Shown: piece after piece, positions 16,252 to 24,514 of the stretch | Layout: each line of letters begins with the position of its first letter | How positions within the stretch are numbered: position 1 is the first letter of the stretch | Assembly (NCBI RefSeq): GCF_029626155.1 | Contig: NZ_JARUBL010000001.1 | Span: forward strand, 2,170,001 to 2,234,000 | DNA from: Solwaraspora sp. WMMD1047 | GTDB taxonomy: Bacteria; Actinomycetota; Actinomycetes; Mycobacteriales; Micromonosporaceae | Direction of reading: 5' to 3' | Length of the DNA stretch: 64,000 nt | The notes under the pieces: generated by a model | What the model was told of the DNA's origin: nothing | Databases searched by the model: none | Seen by the model: the letters and a program-made list of their open reading frames with translations, nothing else | Made by a program: the position numbers and the translations under genes

Positions 16252-16335
16252 ACGATGGCACAGCGCCTCACTGACAGCAAGAATCGCCGCCCGGTCGTGG
16301 CTCGCCGCCGGGTCCGGACCCCGGCCGGTCGGCGA

Positions 16336-16341
16336 TAGGCT
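16336..16341 (+). promoter_or_regulatory. -10 box for leaderless map mRNA
   Basis: TAGGCT is followed by 6 nt and then the ATG of map. No ribosome-binding site lies between, so the message probably starts at the start codon. Confidence 0.55.
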
Positions 16342-16347
16342 GAAACC

Positions 16348-17205
16348 ATGACCGTGCGCGCCCCGCTCACCCCCGGCCGGCTCTCGCCGTGGCGACCCGT
16401 GCCACCGCACATCGCCCGCCCCGAGTACGTGGGAAAGAAGGGGCCGACGCCCTGGCGGGGATCGCACGTGCAGACCCCGGAGACGATCGAGCGGATGCGG
16501 GTCGCGGGCCGGCTGGCCGCCCAGGCCACCCAGCTCGCCGGCGAGCACTGCAAGCCGGGGGTGACCACCGACGAGATCGACCGGGTGGTTCACGAGTTCC
16601 TGATCGACCATGGCGCCTACCCCTCGACCCTCGGCTACAAGGGGTTCCCCAAGTCCTGCTGCACCAGCCTCAACGAGGTCATCTGCCACGGCATCCCGGA
16701 CTCCACCGTGCTGGCCGACGGCGACATCATCAACGTCGACGTGACCGCGTACCTGAACGGCGTGCACGGGGACACCGACGCCACCTTCTGCGTCGGCACG
16801 GTGGCCGAGCCGGTGCGGCTGCTGGTCGAACGGACCCACGAGGCGATGATGCGCGGCATCCGGGCGGTGGCCCCCGGCCGGCAGATCAACGTGATCGGGC
16901 GGGTGATCGAGTCCTACGCCCGCCGCTTCGGGTACGGCGTGGTACGCGACTTCACCGGCCACGGCATCGGTGAGGCGTTCCACAGTGGCCTCTACGTGCC
17001 GCACTACGACAGCCCCCGGCCGACCGACATCATGGAACCGGGGATGACCTTCACCATCGAGCCGATGATCACGCTCGGCACCCACGAGTACGACATGTGG
17101 GCCGACGGGTGGACGGTGGTCACCAAGGACCGGCGCTGGACGGCGCAGTTCGAGCACACGATCCTGGTCACCGACGACGGCCACGAGATCCTCACCCTGC
17201 CGTGA
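16348..17205 (+). CDS. map: Methionine aminopeptidase, type I
   Basis: The 285-residue enzyme removes initiator methionine from new proteins. It has the M24 pita-bread fold with the five metal ligands recognisable in [31 protein letters not shown] and AQFEHT (D, D, H, E, E). An N-terminal extension of about 40 residues containing PxxP-like segments marks the actinobacterial MetAP1c subtype, which docks on the ribosome. The start is set by the leaderless -10 box 6 nt upstream. The VIT1 transporter gene follows 10 bp after the stop. Confidence 0.95.
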   Translation: MTVRAPLTPGRLSPWRPVPPHIARPEYVGKKGPTPWRGSHVQTPETIERMRVAGRLAAQATQLAGEHCKPGVTTDEIDRVVHEFLIDHGAYPSTLGYKGFPKSCCTSLNEVICHGIPDSTVLADGDIINVDVTAYLNGVHGDTDATFCVGTVAEPVRLLVERTHEAMMRGIRAVAPGRQINVIGRVIESYARRFGYGVVRDFTGHGIGEAFHSGLYVPHYDSPRPTDIMEPGMTFTIEPMITLGTHEYDMWADGWTVVTKDRRWTAQFEHTILVTDDGHEILTLP

Positions 17206-17215
17206 TCGTCCAGCC

Positions 17216-17932
17216 ATGACCGAGACGTCCAACACCGTCCGGGAGAGTCACCACGCCGACGTCTCCGGCGGCTGGCTACGGCCGGCGGTCTTCGGCGCGA
17301 TGGACGGCCTGGTCACCAACATCGCCCTGATCGCCGGCGTCGGCGGTGGCGGAGTCGCGCCGGACACCATCGTGCTCACCGGGGTGGCCGGCCTGGTCGC
17401 CGGGGCGATCTCGATGGGGCTGGGCGAGTACACGAGCGTCCAGTCCCAGAACGAGCAGATCGCCGCCGAGGTCGCCAAGGAACGCCGCGAACTGGAGCGT
17501 CATCCGGACGCCGAGGCGGCGGAGCTGGCCGACGGCTGGGTCGCCCGGGGCCTGCCGCGGGAGCTGGCCGATCAGGTGGCCGCCGTGCTGCGAGACAATC
17601 CGCGTGAGGCGTTGCGGGTGCACGTGCAGGAGGAGCTCGGCGTCGACCCAGACGAACAGCCGAGCCCGTGGGCCGCCGCCGGCTCGTCGTTCGTCTGCTT
17701 CTCGGTCGGGGCGCTGGTACCGCTGCTTACCTACCTGCTCGGTTTCACCAGCCTGTGGCTGGCGCTCACGGTGGGCGGCCTGGGCCTCTTCCTGGCCGGC
17801 GCCCTGGTTGCCCGGTTCACCGCCCGCCGCTGGTGGCTCAGTGGCGCCCGCCAGTTGCTGCTCGGTGCCGCCGCGGCGGCCGCGACGTATCTGATCGGCC
17901 GGCTGATCGGCGTGGGCGCCGGCCTCGGCTGA
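17216..17932 (+). CDS. VIT1/CCC1 family Fe2+/Mn2+ transporter
   Basis: The 238-residue membrane protein has the family opening DGLVTNIALIAGVGGGG in the first span, the EYTSVQSQ motif after the second, a charged cytosolic helix domain (about 80-145) and three C-terminal spans. VIT1/CCC1 proteins export ferrous iron or manganese from the cytosol or into compartments. It lies 10 bp after map, probably co-transcribed only through proximity. Metal specificity cannot be read from sequence. Confidence 0.9.
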   Translation: MTETSNTVRESHHADVSGGWLRPAVFGAMDGLVTNIALIAGVGGGGVAPDTIVLTGVAGLVAGAISMGLGEYTSVQSQNEQIAAEVAKERRELERHPDAEAAELADGWVARGLPRELADQVAAVLRDNPREALRVHVQEELGVDPDEQPSPWAAAGSSFVCFSVGALVPLLTYLLGFTSLWLALTVGGLGLFLAGALVARFTARRWWLSGARQLLLGAAAAAATYLIGRLIGVGAGLG

Positions 17933-17949
17933 CTGTGAGGAGCCATCAG

Positions 17950-17981
17950 GTCACGAGACCACCGCGTCACGAGACCACCGC
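17950..17981. repeat. Two perfect copies of a 16-bp unit
   Basis: GTCACGAGACCACCGC occurs twice without a gap in the short region between the convergent VIT1 and Ddn-like genes. No function is evident. Confidence 0.6.
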
Positions 17982-18044
17982 CTCCACGGGGCCGATGGGT
18001 CACAGGGCCGCCAGGCCAGCTCCGGGGCCGGCCCGTCCGCGGGG

Positions 18045-18530
18045 TCAGCCGGCCGCCGTCGGATCGGCAGCCGGTGTCAGCCGGAAGACCGGGATCTCCC
18101 GGCCGGCGGCCCGGCGCTGGTACGTCAGGTAGGCCGGCCACTCGGCCACCAGCAGCTCCCAGAGCCGGTCCCGTTCGGCGCCGGTGACGGCGGTGGCTCG
18201 GACCGCGATGCTTCTTCCGCGTACCAGCGCGGTGGCGGCCGGGTCGGCGAGCAGGTTCAACGCCCAGGCCGGCGGCTGGGGCCGGCCCCAGTTGGAGCCG
18301 GTCACCACGAATGCGTCACCGTCGCGCACGTAGAGCACCGGGTTGCTGCGCGGCTGACCGGACCGGCGTCCGGTGGTGGTCAGGATCAGCGACGGCATCA
18401 GGCCGAGCGCTACCACCCGGCCCCGGGTCAACCGGCCGACCAGCCGGTCCGCCGGGACCAGGAACCGGCCGGCGCGGGCGAACCAGCGGCGGTGGCCGAG
18501 GGAACGGGTCAACTGGCGCAGGCGCGACAT
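18045..18530 (-). CDS. Ddn-like F420-dependent (nitroreductase family) oxidoreductase
   Basis: The roughly 161-residue protein belongs to the deazaflavin-dependent nitroreductase (DUF385/Ddn) split-barrel family. Diagnostic segments are LILTTTGRRSGQPRSNPVLY, where the GRRSG loop binds F420 phosphate, and VVTGSNWGRPQPPAWALNLLADP. Members reduce quinones or other acceptors with F420H2 at the membrane. I prefer the ATG at 18530; a GTG at 18554 in the same frame is possible and neither has a strong ribosome-binding site. The gene is convergent with the VIT1 gene. Confidence 0.9.
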   Translation of the reverse strand: MSRLRQLTRSLGHRRWFARAGRFLVPADRLVGRLTRGRVVALGLMPSLILTTTGRRSGQPRSNPVLYVRDGDAFVVTGSNWGRPQPPAWALNLLADPAATALVRGRSIAVRATAVTGAERDRLWELLVAEWPAYLTYQRRAAGREIPVFRLTPAADPTAAG

Positions 18531-18579
18531 CCGCCCAGTGTGCCGGTCGGACACCCGGATGCGAAGCCCCGCCGGCAGC

Positions 18580-21276
18580 TCAGCCGAGCCGGCGCTCGAT
18601 CGGCAGCCGGGACGGGGTCAGCAGGCCGGCACCGAGCATGGCCACCAGCGGCACCACCAGCAGCACCCCGAGGGCCTGCCAGGGAACCACGATCGGGTAC
18701 GGCTGCTCCACCGGCCAGACCGGCCGGCCCTGGTTGAGCGCGGTGATCACGGCGACGGCCGCGCAGAGCCCGGCCGCCATGCCGAGCAGCGAACCCAGCC
18801 CGGCGATGACCCCGGCCTGGCTGAGCGACAGCAACCGGCGTACCCGAGGGCTGGCGCCGATCGCGGCCAGGGTGGACAGATCGGCGCGGCCCTCGGCGGC
18901 GGCGAGCCCGGTGGCCATCCCGGCCGCGCCGAGCGTGATCAGCCCGGCCGCGCCGGCGAGCACGAGCAGGGTCGGCGCGGTGGTCGACGGAACCTGGCCG
19001 GTCACCTCGACAAAAACCAGCGGCGACAGCGCCCGCAACGCCGTCCCGAATTCCTTGACCTGCTCGTCGCCGGGCCGGCCCGAGGTGGCCACCAGGTAGC
19101 CGACGGGCTGGCTCGCCAGCCCCAGCCCGGCCAGCGTGGCGGGCGCGACGATCTGCCGGCTGGCGCCGTACGGGCAGTCCAGCGCGTACGCCGGCAGCCT
19201 CACCAGTGACGGCGGGCGGTCCGGCTCATCCGGCGGGGACCGCAGCAGATCCATCGAGACCATGCCGTCGTCGATCAGCAGCGGGTCGCTGACCACCACG
19301 CCACCGGCCCGCAGGACCTCGGTCGCCCGCCGGACCTGTTCGTCACCGGCGCCGGTCAACGCCGCCAACCCCGATCCGTCGTCAGCGACGACGCCCATGA
19401 TCGGCGGGCCGTCGAAGTAGAAGTTCTCGTCCGGCCGGGCGCAGCGGGGGTCGGCCAGCGCGAGTTCCTGCTCCCGCTCGCTGAGCCGGTCCGGCCGGTA
19501 CGGGCACTCGCTGCCGGGCGGCGTCCGGACGGTCAACCCGCAGTACGAGTCCGGATCGACCGAGTCGGGGCAGCCGGGCATCCGCAGCGTGGTCACACCG
19601 GTGGCCGGCAGGTGCGCCTCGGCCAACTCGGCCACCCGGTCGACCGGCAGCGTCGGCGGCCCGGGGAACGGACCCCGGAAGCTGACGTGCACGTAACCGG
19701 GTGGCACCGTCGGCTCGGCGGCGGCGAAATTCCGACTGTCCGCGCTGGCCGCGTACCCGCCGAGGGCGACGCTGCCGGCCACGGCCGCGAGGACGGCCGA
19801 GATGGCCGGCGCCGCGGAGGCCCGGTTGCGGGCCGTGTCGCGCAACGCGATCCGGGGCGCCAACGGCAGGAACCGGCCGAGCCGGGCGATCAGCCCGACC
19901 ACGCTCGGCGTGCAGAGCACCAGGCCGATCTCGGCGAGGGTGAGGCCGAACAGGATCAGGCTGGTGGTCGGCCGGGTGGCACCGAACATGGCCACCGCGG
20001 TGCCGGCCACGGCCAGCGCCAGCCCGGCCACCAGCCAGCGGCGCCGGGACCGCAGTTGGCCGCGGCGGCCGGTCAGGGCGGCGACCACGTCCTGCCGGGC
20101 GGTGGTGAAGGCGGGTACCAGCGCGGCGAGGACCCCGGCGACCACGGCCAGGCCGGCGATGGCCGCCAGCGCCTCCGGGAAGTATCGGGTGGCGCCGGGC
20201 CGGGTCTGGAAGACGTACTCCGTCAGCAGACCGCGGGCGGCCAGCGCGCCGACCACGCCCACGGCGAGGCCGACGGCCGCGCCGCAGCCGCCGAGCAGCA
20301 CTCCGTCGGCCAGCACCATCCGGCGCAGGTGGGCCGCGGAGCCGCCGTTGGCGGCCACCAGCGCCAGGTCGCGGCGGCGGCGCAGCGCGCCGACCGCCAA
20401 CGCCGGACCGGCCAGCAGCACCACCTCCAGCAACCCGAGCCCACCGACCAGCACCGCCACCGAGATGTCCTCCCGGCTGCCGCCGATACCCGATCCGACC
20501 GCGGTGTCGGTCGACGCCGGCGGTGGGGCGTCGGGCATCGGCCGGGCGATGACCAGCAGCCCGTTGGCGTTCAGCCGGCCTACGTCGTCCCAGCCGAGTC
20601 CGCCGGGCACATCGGCCAGCCACTGTTCGGCCTCCTGCTCTCCGGTGGCCGGCGGCACGACGATCACCGCGTCGAGACGGTCGGGCACCTCCACGACTCC
20701 GACGACGGTGTGCGCCGGGGCGCCGTCCAGCGGCTCGGTCCGCTCGCCCACCGAGAGCCCGAGCCGGCGTAGCGCCTGCTCGGTGGCGAGCGCCTCGGTC
20801 CGGTCGGCGGGCAGTCGGCCGGCCCGCAGCACCGCCAGATGTCGGGTCACCGGATGGGCCGGGTCGATCTCCCGGTACTCGACCTCCGTCACCTCGTCGT
20901 CCGGCGTCGGCAGGGAATGCCAGCTCGGCGGGCGGACCGGGGCGATCCTGCTGCCCGGCGGCAGGTGCGCGGCGATCGCCGCGGGCGGTGGCGCCGGTTG
21001 CCGGGGAGCGGACTCCTGCACCGACTGCCAGCTCTCGCTTGTCGGGTCCTGCCGCAGCGGCCCGCCGACCCAGACCAGCTCGGCGTCGTTCGGGCCGAGC
21101 TGCCGGTCGAGCCGTTCGGCGGGGGTGAGCTGGAAGGTGTCGTAGCTGACCGCGCTGAAGGTGAGGGCGGCCACCGGCAACGCGATCATCGCCAGCACCA
21201 GCGCGCTGCGTCCCTTGGCGCGCCGCGCCTCCCGCACGGCGATCCGCAGCGCCGTGCGCCAGCCGCCCGGGTTCAC
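18580..21276 (-). CDS. FtsX-like ABC transporter permease (two-domain)
   Basis: The 898-residue permease has a first membrane span near residues 20-45, a large extracellular domain, then two FtsX/MacB-type membrane blocks (about 270-430 and the last 120 residues) separated by a second large extracellular domain containing several cysteines, for example around GCPDSVDPDSYCG. This is the usual actinobacterial fused FtsX architecture. With the upstream ATPase it should form a type VII ABC system that moves lipids, peptides or drives an envelope process. The ATG overlaps the ATPase stop by 4 bp. Substrate is unknown. Confidence 0.9.
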   Translation of the reverse strand: MNPGGWRTALRIAVREARRAKGRSALVLAMIALPVAALTFSAVSYDTFQLTPAERLDRQLGPNDAELVWVGGPLRQDPTSESWQSVQESAPRQPAPPPAAIAAHLPPGSRIAPVRPPSWHSLPTPDDEVTEVEYREIDPAHPVTRHLAVLRAGRLPADRTEALATEQALRRLGLSVGERTEPLDGAPAHTVVGVVEVPDRLDAVIVVPPATGEQEAEQWLADVPGGLGWDDVGRLNANGLLVIARPMPDAPPPASTDTAVGSGIGGSREDISVAVLVGGLGLLEVVLLAGPALAVGALRRRRDLALVAANGGSAAHLRRMVLADGVLLGGCGAAVGLAVGVVGALAARGLLTEYVFQTRPGATRYFPEALAAIAGLAVVAGVLAALVPAFTTARQDVVAALTGRRGQLRSRRRWLVAGLALAVAGTAVAMFGATRPTTSLILFGLTLAEIGLVLCTPSVVGLIARLGRFLPLAPRIALRDTARNRASAAPAISAVLAAVAGSVALGGYAASADSRNFAAAEPTVPPGYVHVSFRGPFPGPPTLPVDRVAELAEAHLPATGVTTLRMPGCPDSVDPDSYCGLTVRTPPGSECPYRPDRLSEREQELALADPRCARPDENFYFDGPPIMGVVADDGSGLAALTGAGDEQVRRATEVLRAGGVVVSDPLLIDDGMVSMDLLRSPPDEPDRPPSLVRLPAYALDCPYGASRQIVAPATLAGLGLASQPVGYLVATSGRPGDEQVKEFGTALRALSPLVFVEVTGQVPSTTAPTLLVLAGAAGLITLGAAGMATGLAAAEGRADLSTLAAIGASPRVRRLLSLSQAGVIAGLGSLLGMAAGLCAAVAVITALNQGRPVWPVEQPYPIVVPWQALGVLLVVPLVAMLGAGLLTPSRLPIERRLG

Positions 21277-22016
21277 CGGACCGCGCCGCCCGGCAGCAGC
21301 TGTTCCGGCGCCGGTAGCGGGCCGGAGCTGTCCACCATCACCCCGTCCCGGAGGAAGATCACCCGGTCCGCCCAGGCGGCGTGCCGTGCCTCGTGGGTGA
21401 CGAGTACGCCCGCCGCGCCCGCGTCCACCCGCGCCCGCAGCAGGCGCAGCACCGCCTCCCCGGTCTGCGAGTCCAGCGCGCCGGTCGGTTCGTCGGCCAG
21501 CACCAGCCGCCGGTCGCCCACCAGCGCCCGGGCGATCGCCACCCGCTGCTGCTGGCCGCCGGACAGCTCGTCGGGGAACCGGGGTCCGGCGCCGTCGAGA
21601 CCCACCTCGGCCAGCGCCGCGAGCGCCTGTCGCCGGGCCTGGCGGACGCTCACCCCGTCCAGCTCCAGCGGCAGCGCGACGTTCTCGGCGGCGGTGAGGC
21701 TGGCCAGCAGGTTGAGATCCTGGAAGACGTAACCGACGCTGCGGCGCCGGACCTGGGCCAACTGCCGTCGGTTCAGGGCGCCGAGCACCCGCCCCTCCAC
21801 CCGTACCGTCCCCTCGGTCGGACTGTCCAACCCGCCGGCCAGGTTCAGCAGGGTGGACTTGCCCGACCCGGAGGGGCCCATCACCGCCACCAGCTCACCG
21901 GCGTCGACGGCGACCGTGACACCGCGCAGCGCGTGCACCGCCGCCGCGCCGACCCCGTGGGTCCGGCGCACCTCGGACAGCTCGAGAACGGGGGCCGACC
22001 CGTCCGGTCCGGTCAC
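21273..22016 (-). CDS. ABC transporter ATP-binding protein (LolD/MacB type)
   Basis: The 247-residue ATPase shows Walker A GPSGSGKST, Q-loop VFQDLNLL, signature LSGGQQQR, Walker B LVLADEPTGALD and the H-loop VTHEARH. The sequence class is that of LolD/MacB ATPases which pair with FtsX-like permeases, matching the next gene. It overlaps both neighbours by 4 bp (padR upstream, permease downstream), so the three are translated as a unit and padR probably controls all of them. Confidence 0.94.
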   Translation of the reverse strand: MTGPDGSAPVLELSEVRRTHGVGAAAVHALRGVTVAVDAGELVAVMGPSGSGKSTLLNLAGGLDSPTEGTVRVEGRVLGALNRRQLAQVRRRSVGYVFQDLNLLASLTAAENVALPLELDGVSVRQARRQALAALAEVGLDGAGPRFPDELSGGQQQRVAIARALVGDRRLVLADEPTGALDSQTGEAVLRLLRARVDAGAAGVLVTHEARHAAWADRVIFLRDGVMVDSSGPLPAPEQLLPGGAVR

Positions 22017-22723
22017 CGGTTGGCCCGCTGCGGCCCGCCCAGCTGGTGGCCGGCCGTCGGACTGCCGGCCCGGTCGGCGGCCGGGCCGCCGGGGGTGGCC
22101 GGGCCGCCGGGGGTGGCCGGGCCGCCGGGGGTGGCCGGGCCGCCGGGGGTGGCCGGGCCGCCGGGGGTGGCCGGGCCGCCGGGGGTGGCCGGGGCGTCGC
22201 CGGGGATGGGTCGGTGCCGGGCCAGGCTCGACTCGCAGTGGTCCAGCCAGCGGACCTCGGCCTCGGCCTGGAACACCAGCGCGTCCAGCACCAGCCGCCA
22301 GGCCAGGTCGTCCGGACGGTCGTCACGCACCTTGAGCCGGGTGAACTCCTGCAGCGCCCGCATGGTGGCGGTGCGCTGGGTCTGCACGACGGTCCGGACG
22401 TCCACGCCGGGTGTGGTGATGGCGAGGGCCAGTTTGATCGCCAGTTCGTCGCGCGGCCGGTCGGTGCGGCTGATCGGGGTGCTGAACCAGAGCGTCAGCT
22501 CGGCCCGGCCGGCGTCGGTTATCTCGTACGGGCGCTGCCCCCCGTCGTTCTCCGGCAGCGGTCGGACCAGCTCGTCGCGTTCCAGCCGGGCGAGGGTCGT
22601 GTAGACCTGGCCGATGTTGAGCGGCCAGGTGGCGGCGGTGGATTCCTCGAAGGCCGACCGGAGCTGGTAGCCGTACATCGGTCCGCGTTCCAGGAGGGCG
22701 AGGAGTCCGTGCCGGATGGACAT
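22013..22723 (-). CDS. PadR-family transcriptional regulator with PATPGG repeat tail
   Basis: The 236-residue protein has a PadR winged helix at 1-85 (LLALLERGPMYGYQL; the NIGQVYTTLARLE recognition region) and a helical dimerisation part to about 180. The tail then holds six identical PATPGG hexapeptides and a short Pro/Gly/Ala-rich end. PadR proteins repress exporters and respond to their substrates. It is the first gene of the padR-ATPase-permease operon, and palindromic half-sites lie 10 bp before its start. The repeat tail is not part of the family fold and is predicted to be disordered. Confidence 0.92.
   Translation of the reverse strand: MSIRHGLLALLERGPMYGYQLRSAFEESTAATWPLNIGQVYTTLARLERDELVRPLPENDGGQRPYEITDAGRAELTLWFSTPISRTDRPRDELAIKLALAITTPGVDVRTVVQTQRTATMRALQEFTRLKVRDDRPDDLAWRLVLDALVFQAEAEVRWLDHCESSLARHRPIPGDAPATPGGPATPGGPATPGGPATPGGPATPGGPATPGGPAADRAGSPTAGHQLGGPQRANR
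22083..22190. repeat. Six perfect 18-bp tandem repeats inside padR
   Basis: The plus-strand unit GGGCCGCCGGGGGTGGCC occurs six times with no mismatch (period 18), encoding six PATPGG units on the minus strand. Identity at third codon positions means the array is young or kept uniform by slippage; copy-number changes would stay in frame. Confidence 0.95.
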
Positions 22724-22732
22724 GGTGTCCGA

Positions 22733-22750
22733 GTATGCATACCCGGTATG
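22733..22750. promoter_or_regulatory. Candidate PadR operator (three GTATG half-sites)
   Basis: Two overlapping perfect dyads, GTATGCATAC (22733-22742) and CATACCCGGTATG (22738-22750), give three half-sites in 18 bp. They lie 10-27 bp upstream of the padR ATG in an AT-richer patch, the expected position for autorepression. Confidence 0.55.
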
Positions 22751-22769
22751 TGAACTGGCAAGTTGTCCG

Positions 22770-23192
22770 TCAGACGACCCGACCCGGGAAGGCCACGGTG
22801 GCCGGTGTCACCTGCGCCAGCCGCCGCCACCGGGTGGCGCGGACGGCGGCGTCGGTGAGCCCGGCCAGCACCTGGGTCCGCTCGGCACCGGAGGTGGCCG
22901 CCAACGCGGCCCGCCACACGGCCGCGGTCCGCTCCTCGATCTCGACCGCCAGCCGCAGCGCGGCGGCCGCGTCGGTGACCGGGAACGGCAGAGTGTACGA
23001 CGGGGCGGCCGGGGCGGCGGTCGCGCCGCCCGCGGTGAGCTGCACCACCAGGGCGTCCCGGCGGGCCCGGTGCGCGGTTTCGGCGGCCCGCGCCTCGCGT
23101 GCCGCGGCGCCGGTCAGCCGGACCCCGATCGGCCCGTACGCGAAGATCGCCGCGTGTTCGGCGGCCAGCGCCCGATCCAACTCCCCGCTCAC
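22770..23192 (-). CDS. Ferritin-like (DUF4439) helical protein
   Basis: From the GTG at 23192 the product is 140 residues with no signal peptide. It is almost entirely helical, with E/H pairs spaced as in ferritin-like four-helix bundles (ALAAEHAAIFAYG; EARAAETAHRARRDAL; RLAVEIEERTAAVWR). This fits the DUF4439 ferritin-like family, which lacks a proven function. GGAGG lies 7 nt before the GTG, and the GTG overlaps the stop of the upstream lipoprotein gene by 4 bp, so the longer 167-residue frame is not needed. The pair precedes rimP on the opposite strand. Confidence 0.8.
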   Translation of the reverse strand: MSGELDRALAAEHAAIFAYGPIGVRLTGAAAREARAAETAHRARRDALVVQLTAGGATAAPAAPSYTLPFPVTDAAAALRLAVEIEERTAAVWRAALAATSGAERTQVLAGLTDAAVRATRWRRLAQVTPATVAFPGRVV

Positions 23193-23719
23193 GTGAGCAC
23201 CTCCGCGTGGGCGGCCCGGGCGGCCGCGATGGTGCCGACCAGGGTGGCCCGTTCCGCCGGTGCGGCCAGGCACGCCTCCGCCGCGGCTTCGCGTCCGCGC
23301 TGCTCGGCGGCGCGCAGCTCGGCCCGTACCGCGGCCGGGTCGCCGGCCGACGCGGGGCCGCCGGTCGGCGCCGGCGGGTTCGACGACGGCAGTGCCGGGG
23401 TCGACGAGGGGAGGCCGGTGCCGGTGAGCCGGGCCAGCTCCTCGGCGTGCGCGCGGTGGGCGGCCTCGATCGGGCCGAGCAGGTCCGCCAGTTGCGGGTG
23501 GTCGGCGATGGCGCGCTGGTGCCGGGCGGCGAGGTCGAGCGCGCCGGCCAGCAGCGGGGCGAGCGGGTCCGGCTCGGGGGCCGGTTCCGGTTCGCGGTCG
23601 AGCAGATCACAACCGGTCAGCGTCCCGACGGCGGCGGCGAGCGCCGCCAGCGCGCCGCCGCGCAGCACGTCCCGCCGGGACGGTGCCCGGCGCTCCTGGT
23701 CGGGGTCCGAGATCCGCAC
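23189..23719 (-). CDS. Tat-exported lipoprotein, ferritin-like
   Basis: The 176-residue protein starts with a twin-arginine signal (RRDVLRGG followed by a hydrophobic stretch) ending in the lipobox LTGC, so it should be folded before export and anchored outside by the cysteine near residue 37. The mature part has helical segments with IEAAHRAHAEEL and AAARAAHAEVL, similar in style to the ferritin-like protein it overlaps. A disordered Pro/Ser linker lies between. Tat export is common for proteins that take up a cofactor in the cytosol. GTG start, divergent from rimP. Confidence 0.82.
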   Translation of the reverse strand: MRISDPDQERRAPSRRDVLRGGALAALAAAVGTLTGCDLLDREPEPAPEPDPLAPLLAGALDLAARHQRAIADHPQLADLLGPIEAAHRAHAEELARLTGTGLPSSTPALPSSNPPAPTGGPASAGDPAAVRAELRAAEQRGREAAAEACLAAPAERATLVGTIAAARAAHAEVLT

Positions 23720-23884
23720 CGGTCAAGTGAACACCATCGGGCGGGTTGCGGGTGCGTCGGTGCGCCGGCCGGGCCCTCGGTCGGGCAGCGCGTTACGCTC
23801 TGCGCAGCCGCCGGGGCGTTCGACCCGGTGGCCGGCCGGCATGGCCGCCCGACCGAGGGTAAGTCGATCATGAAGGGGTGCGGG

Positions 23885-24514
23885 ATGACGCAGCGTGGCC
23901 GCGCCGCCGGCAGGTCGACGGGGGGACGCCGCCCCGGCGGCCCGCCCCGGGAGGACCTCGGCGCGCGCCGACTCCGGTTGCGGACGGTGATCGAACCGGT
24001 GCTGCGGGACGCCGGTTACGACCTGGAGGAGCTGACGGTCAGCCGGGCCGGCCGGCGGCACGTGGTCCGGGTGATCATCGACGGCGACGGCAGGGTCAGC
24101 CTGGACGCGGTGGCCGATGCCTCCCGGGCCGTCTCGGCCGCGCTGGACAAGGCCGAGGAGAGCGACGGCGACCTGATCGCCGGCGAGTACCAGCTCGAAG
24201 TGAGCTCACCCGGGGTGGATCGTCCGTTGACGCTGCCCCGGCACTGGCGCCGCAACGTGGGCCGGCTGGTCAAGGTGACCGTCCGGGATGCCGCGGGGGA
24301 GCGGCCGGTCGTCGCCCGGGTGGTGGCGGCGGACGACGCGGGCGTGACGTTCGACCTGGCCGGCGGCACGGTGACCTGGGGCCACCCCGAGCTGGGGCCG
24401 GGTCGGGTGCAGATCGAGTTCAACCGGCCGGGCGACGAACCCGATGAGATCGACTACGACGAGATCGACGACGAGATCGACGACGAAGAAGATGTGGAGG
24501 GCGAGGAGCGGTGA
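23885..24514 (+). CDS. rimP: Ribosome maturation factor RimP
   Basis: RimP helps assemble the 30S subunit. The 209-residue protein has the N-terminal alpha/beta domain ([54 protein letters not shown]) and a C-terminal Sm-like barrel (GRLVKVTV onward). It ends in a very acidic tail of DEIDDE-type repeats not found in most RimP proteins. ATG 23885 is chosen because AAGGGG lies 6 nt upstream; ATG 23870 is an in-frame alternative. nusA starts inside its stop region (4-bp overlap), the standard rimP-nusA coupling. Confidence 0.93.
   Translation: MTQRGRAAGRSTGGRRPGGPPREDLGARRLRLRTVIEPVLRDAGYDLEELTVSRAGRRHVVRVIIDGDGRVSLDAVADASRAVSAALDKAEESDGDLIAGEYQLEVSSPGVDRPLTLPRHWRRNVGRLVKVTVRDAAGERPVVARVVAADDAGVTFDLAGGTVTWGHPELGPGRVQIEFNRPGDEPDEIDYDEIDDEIDDEEDVEGEER

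Noticed and set aside
15931-17235. 434-codon extension of the STAS frame through map
   Set aside because: Only the last 106 codons form a domain; the rest is antisense to map.
22083-22190. CRISPR-like array
   Set aside because: Units are contiguous without spacers and encode an in-frame peptide repeat.
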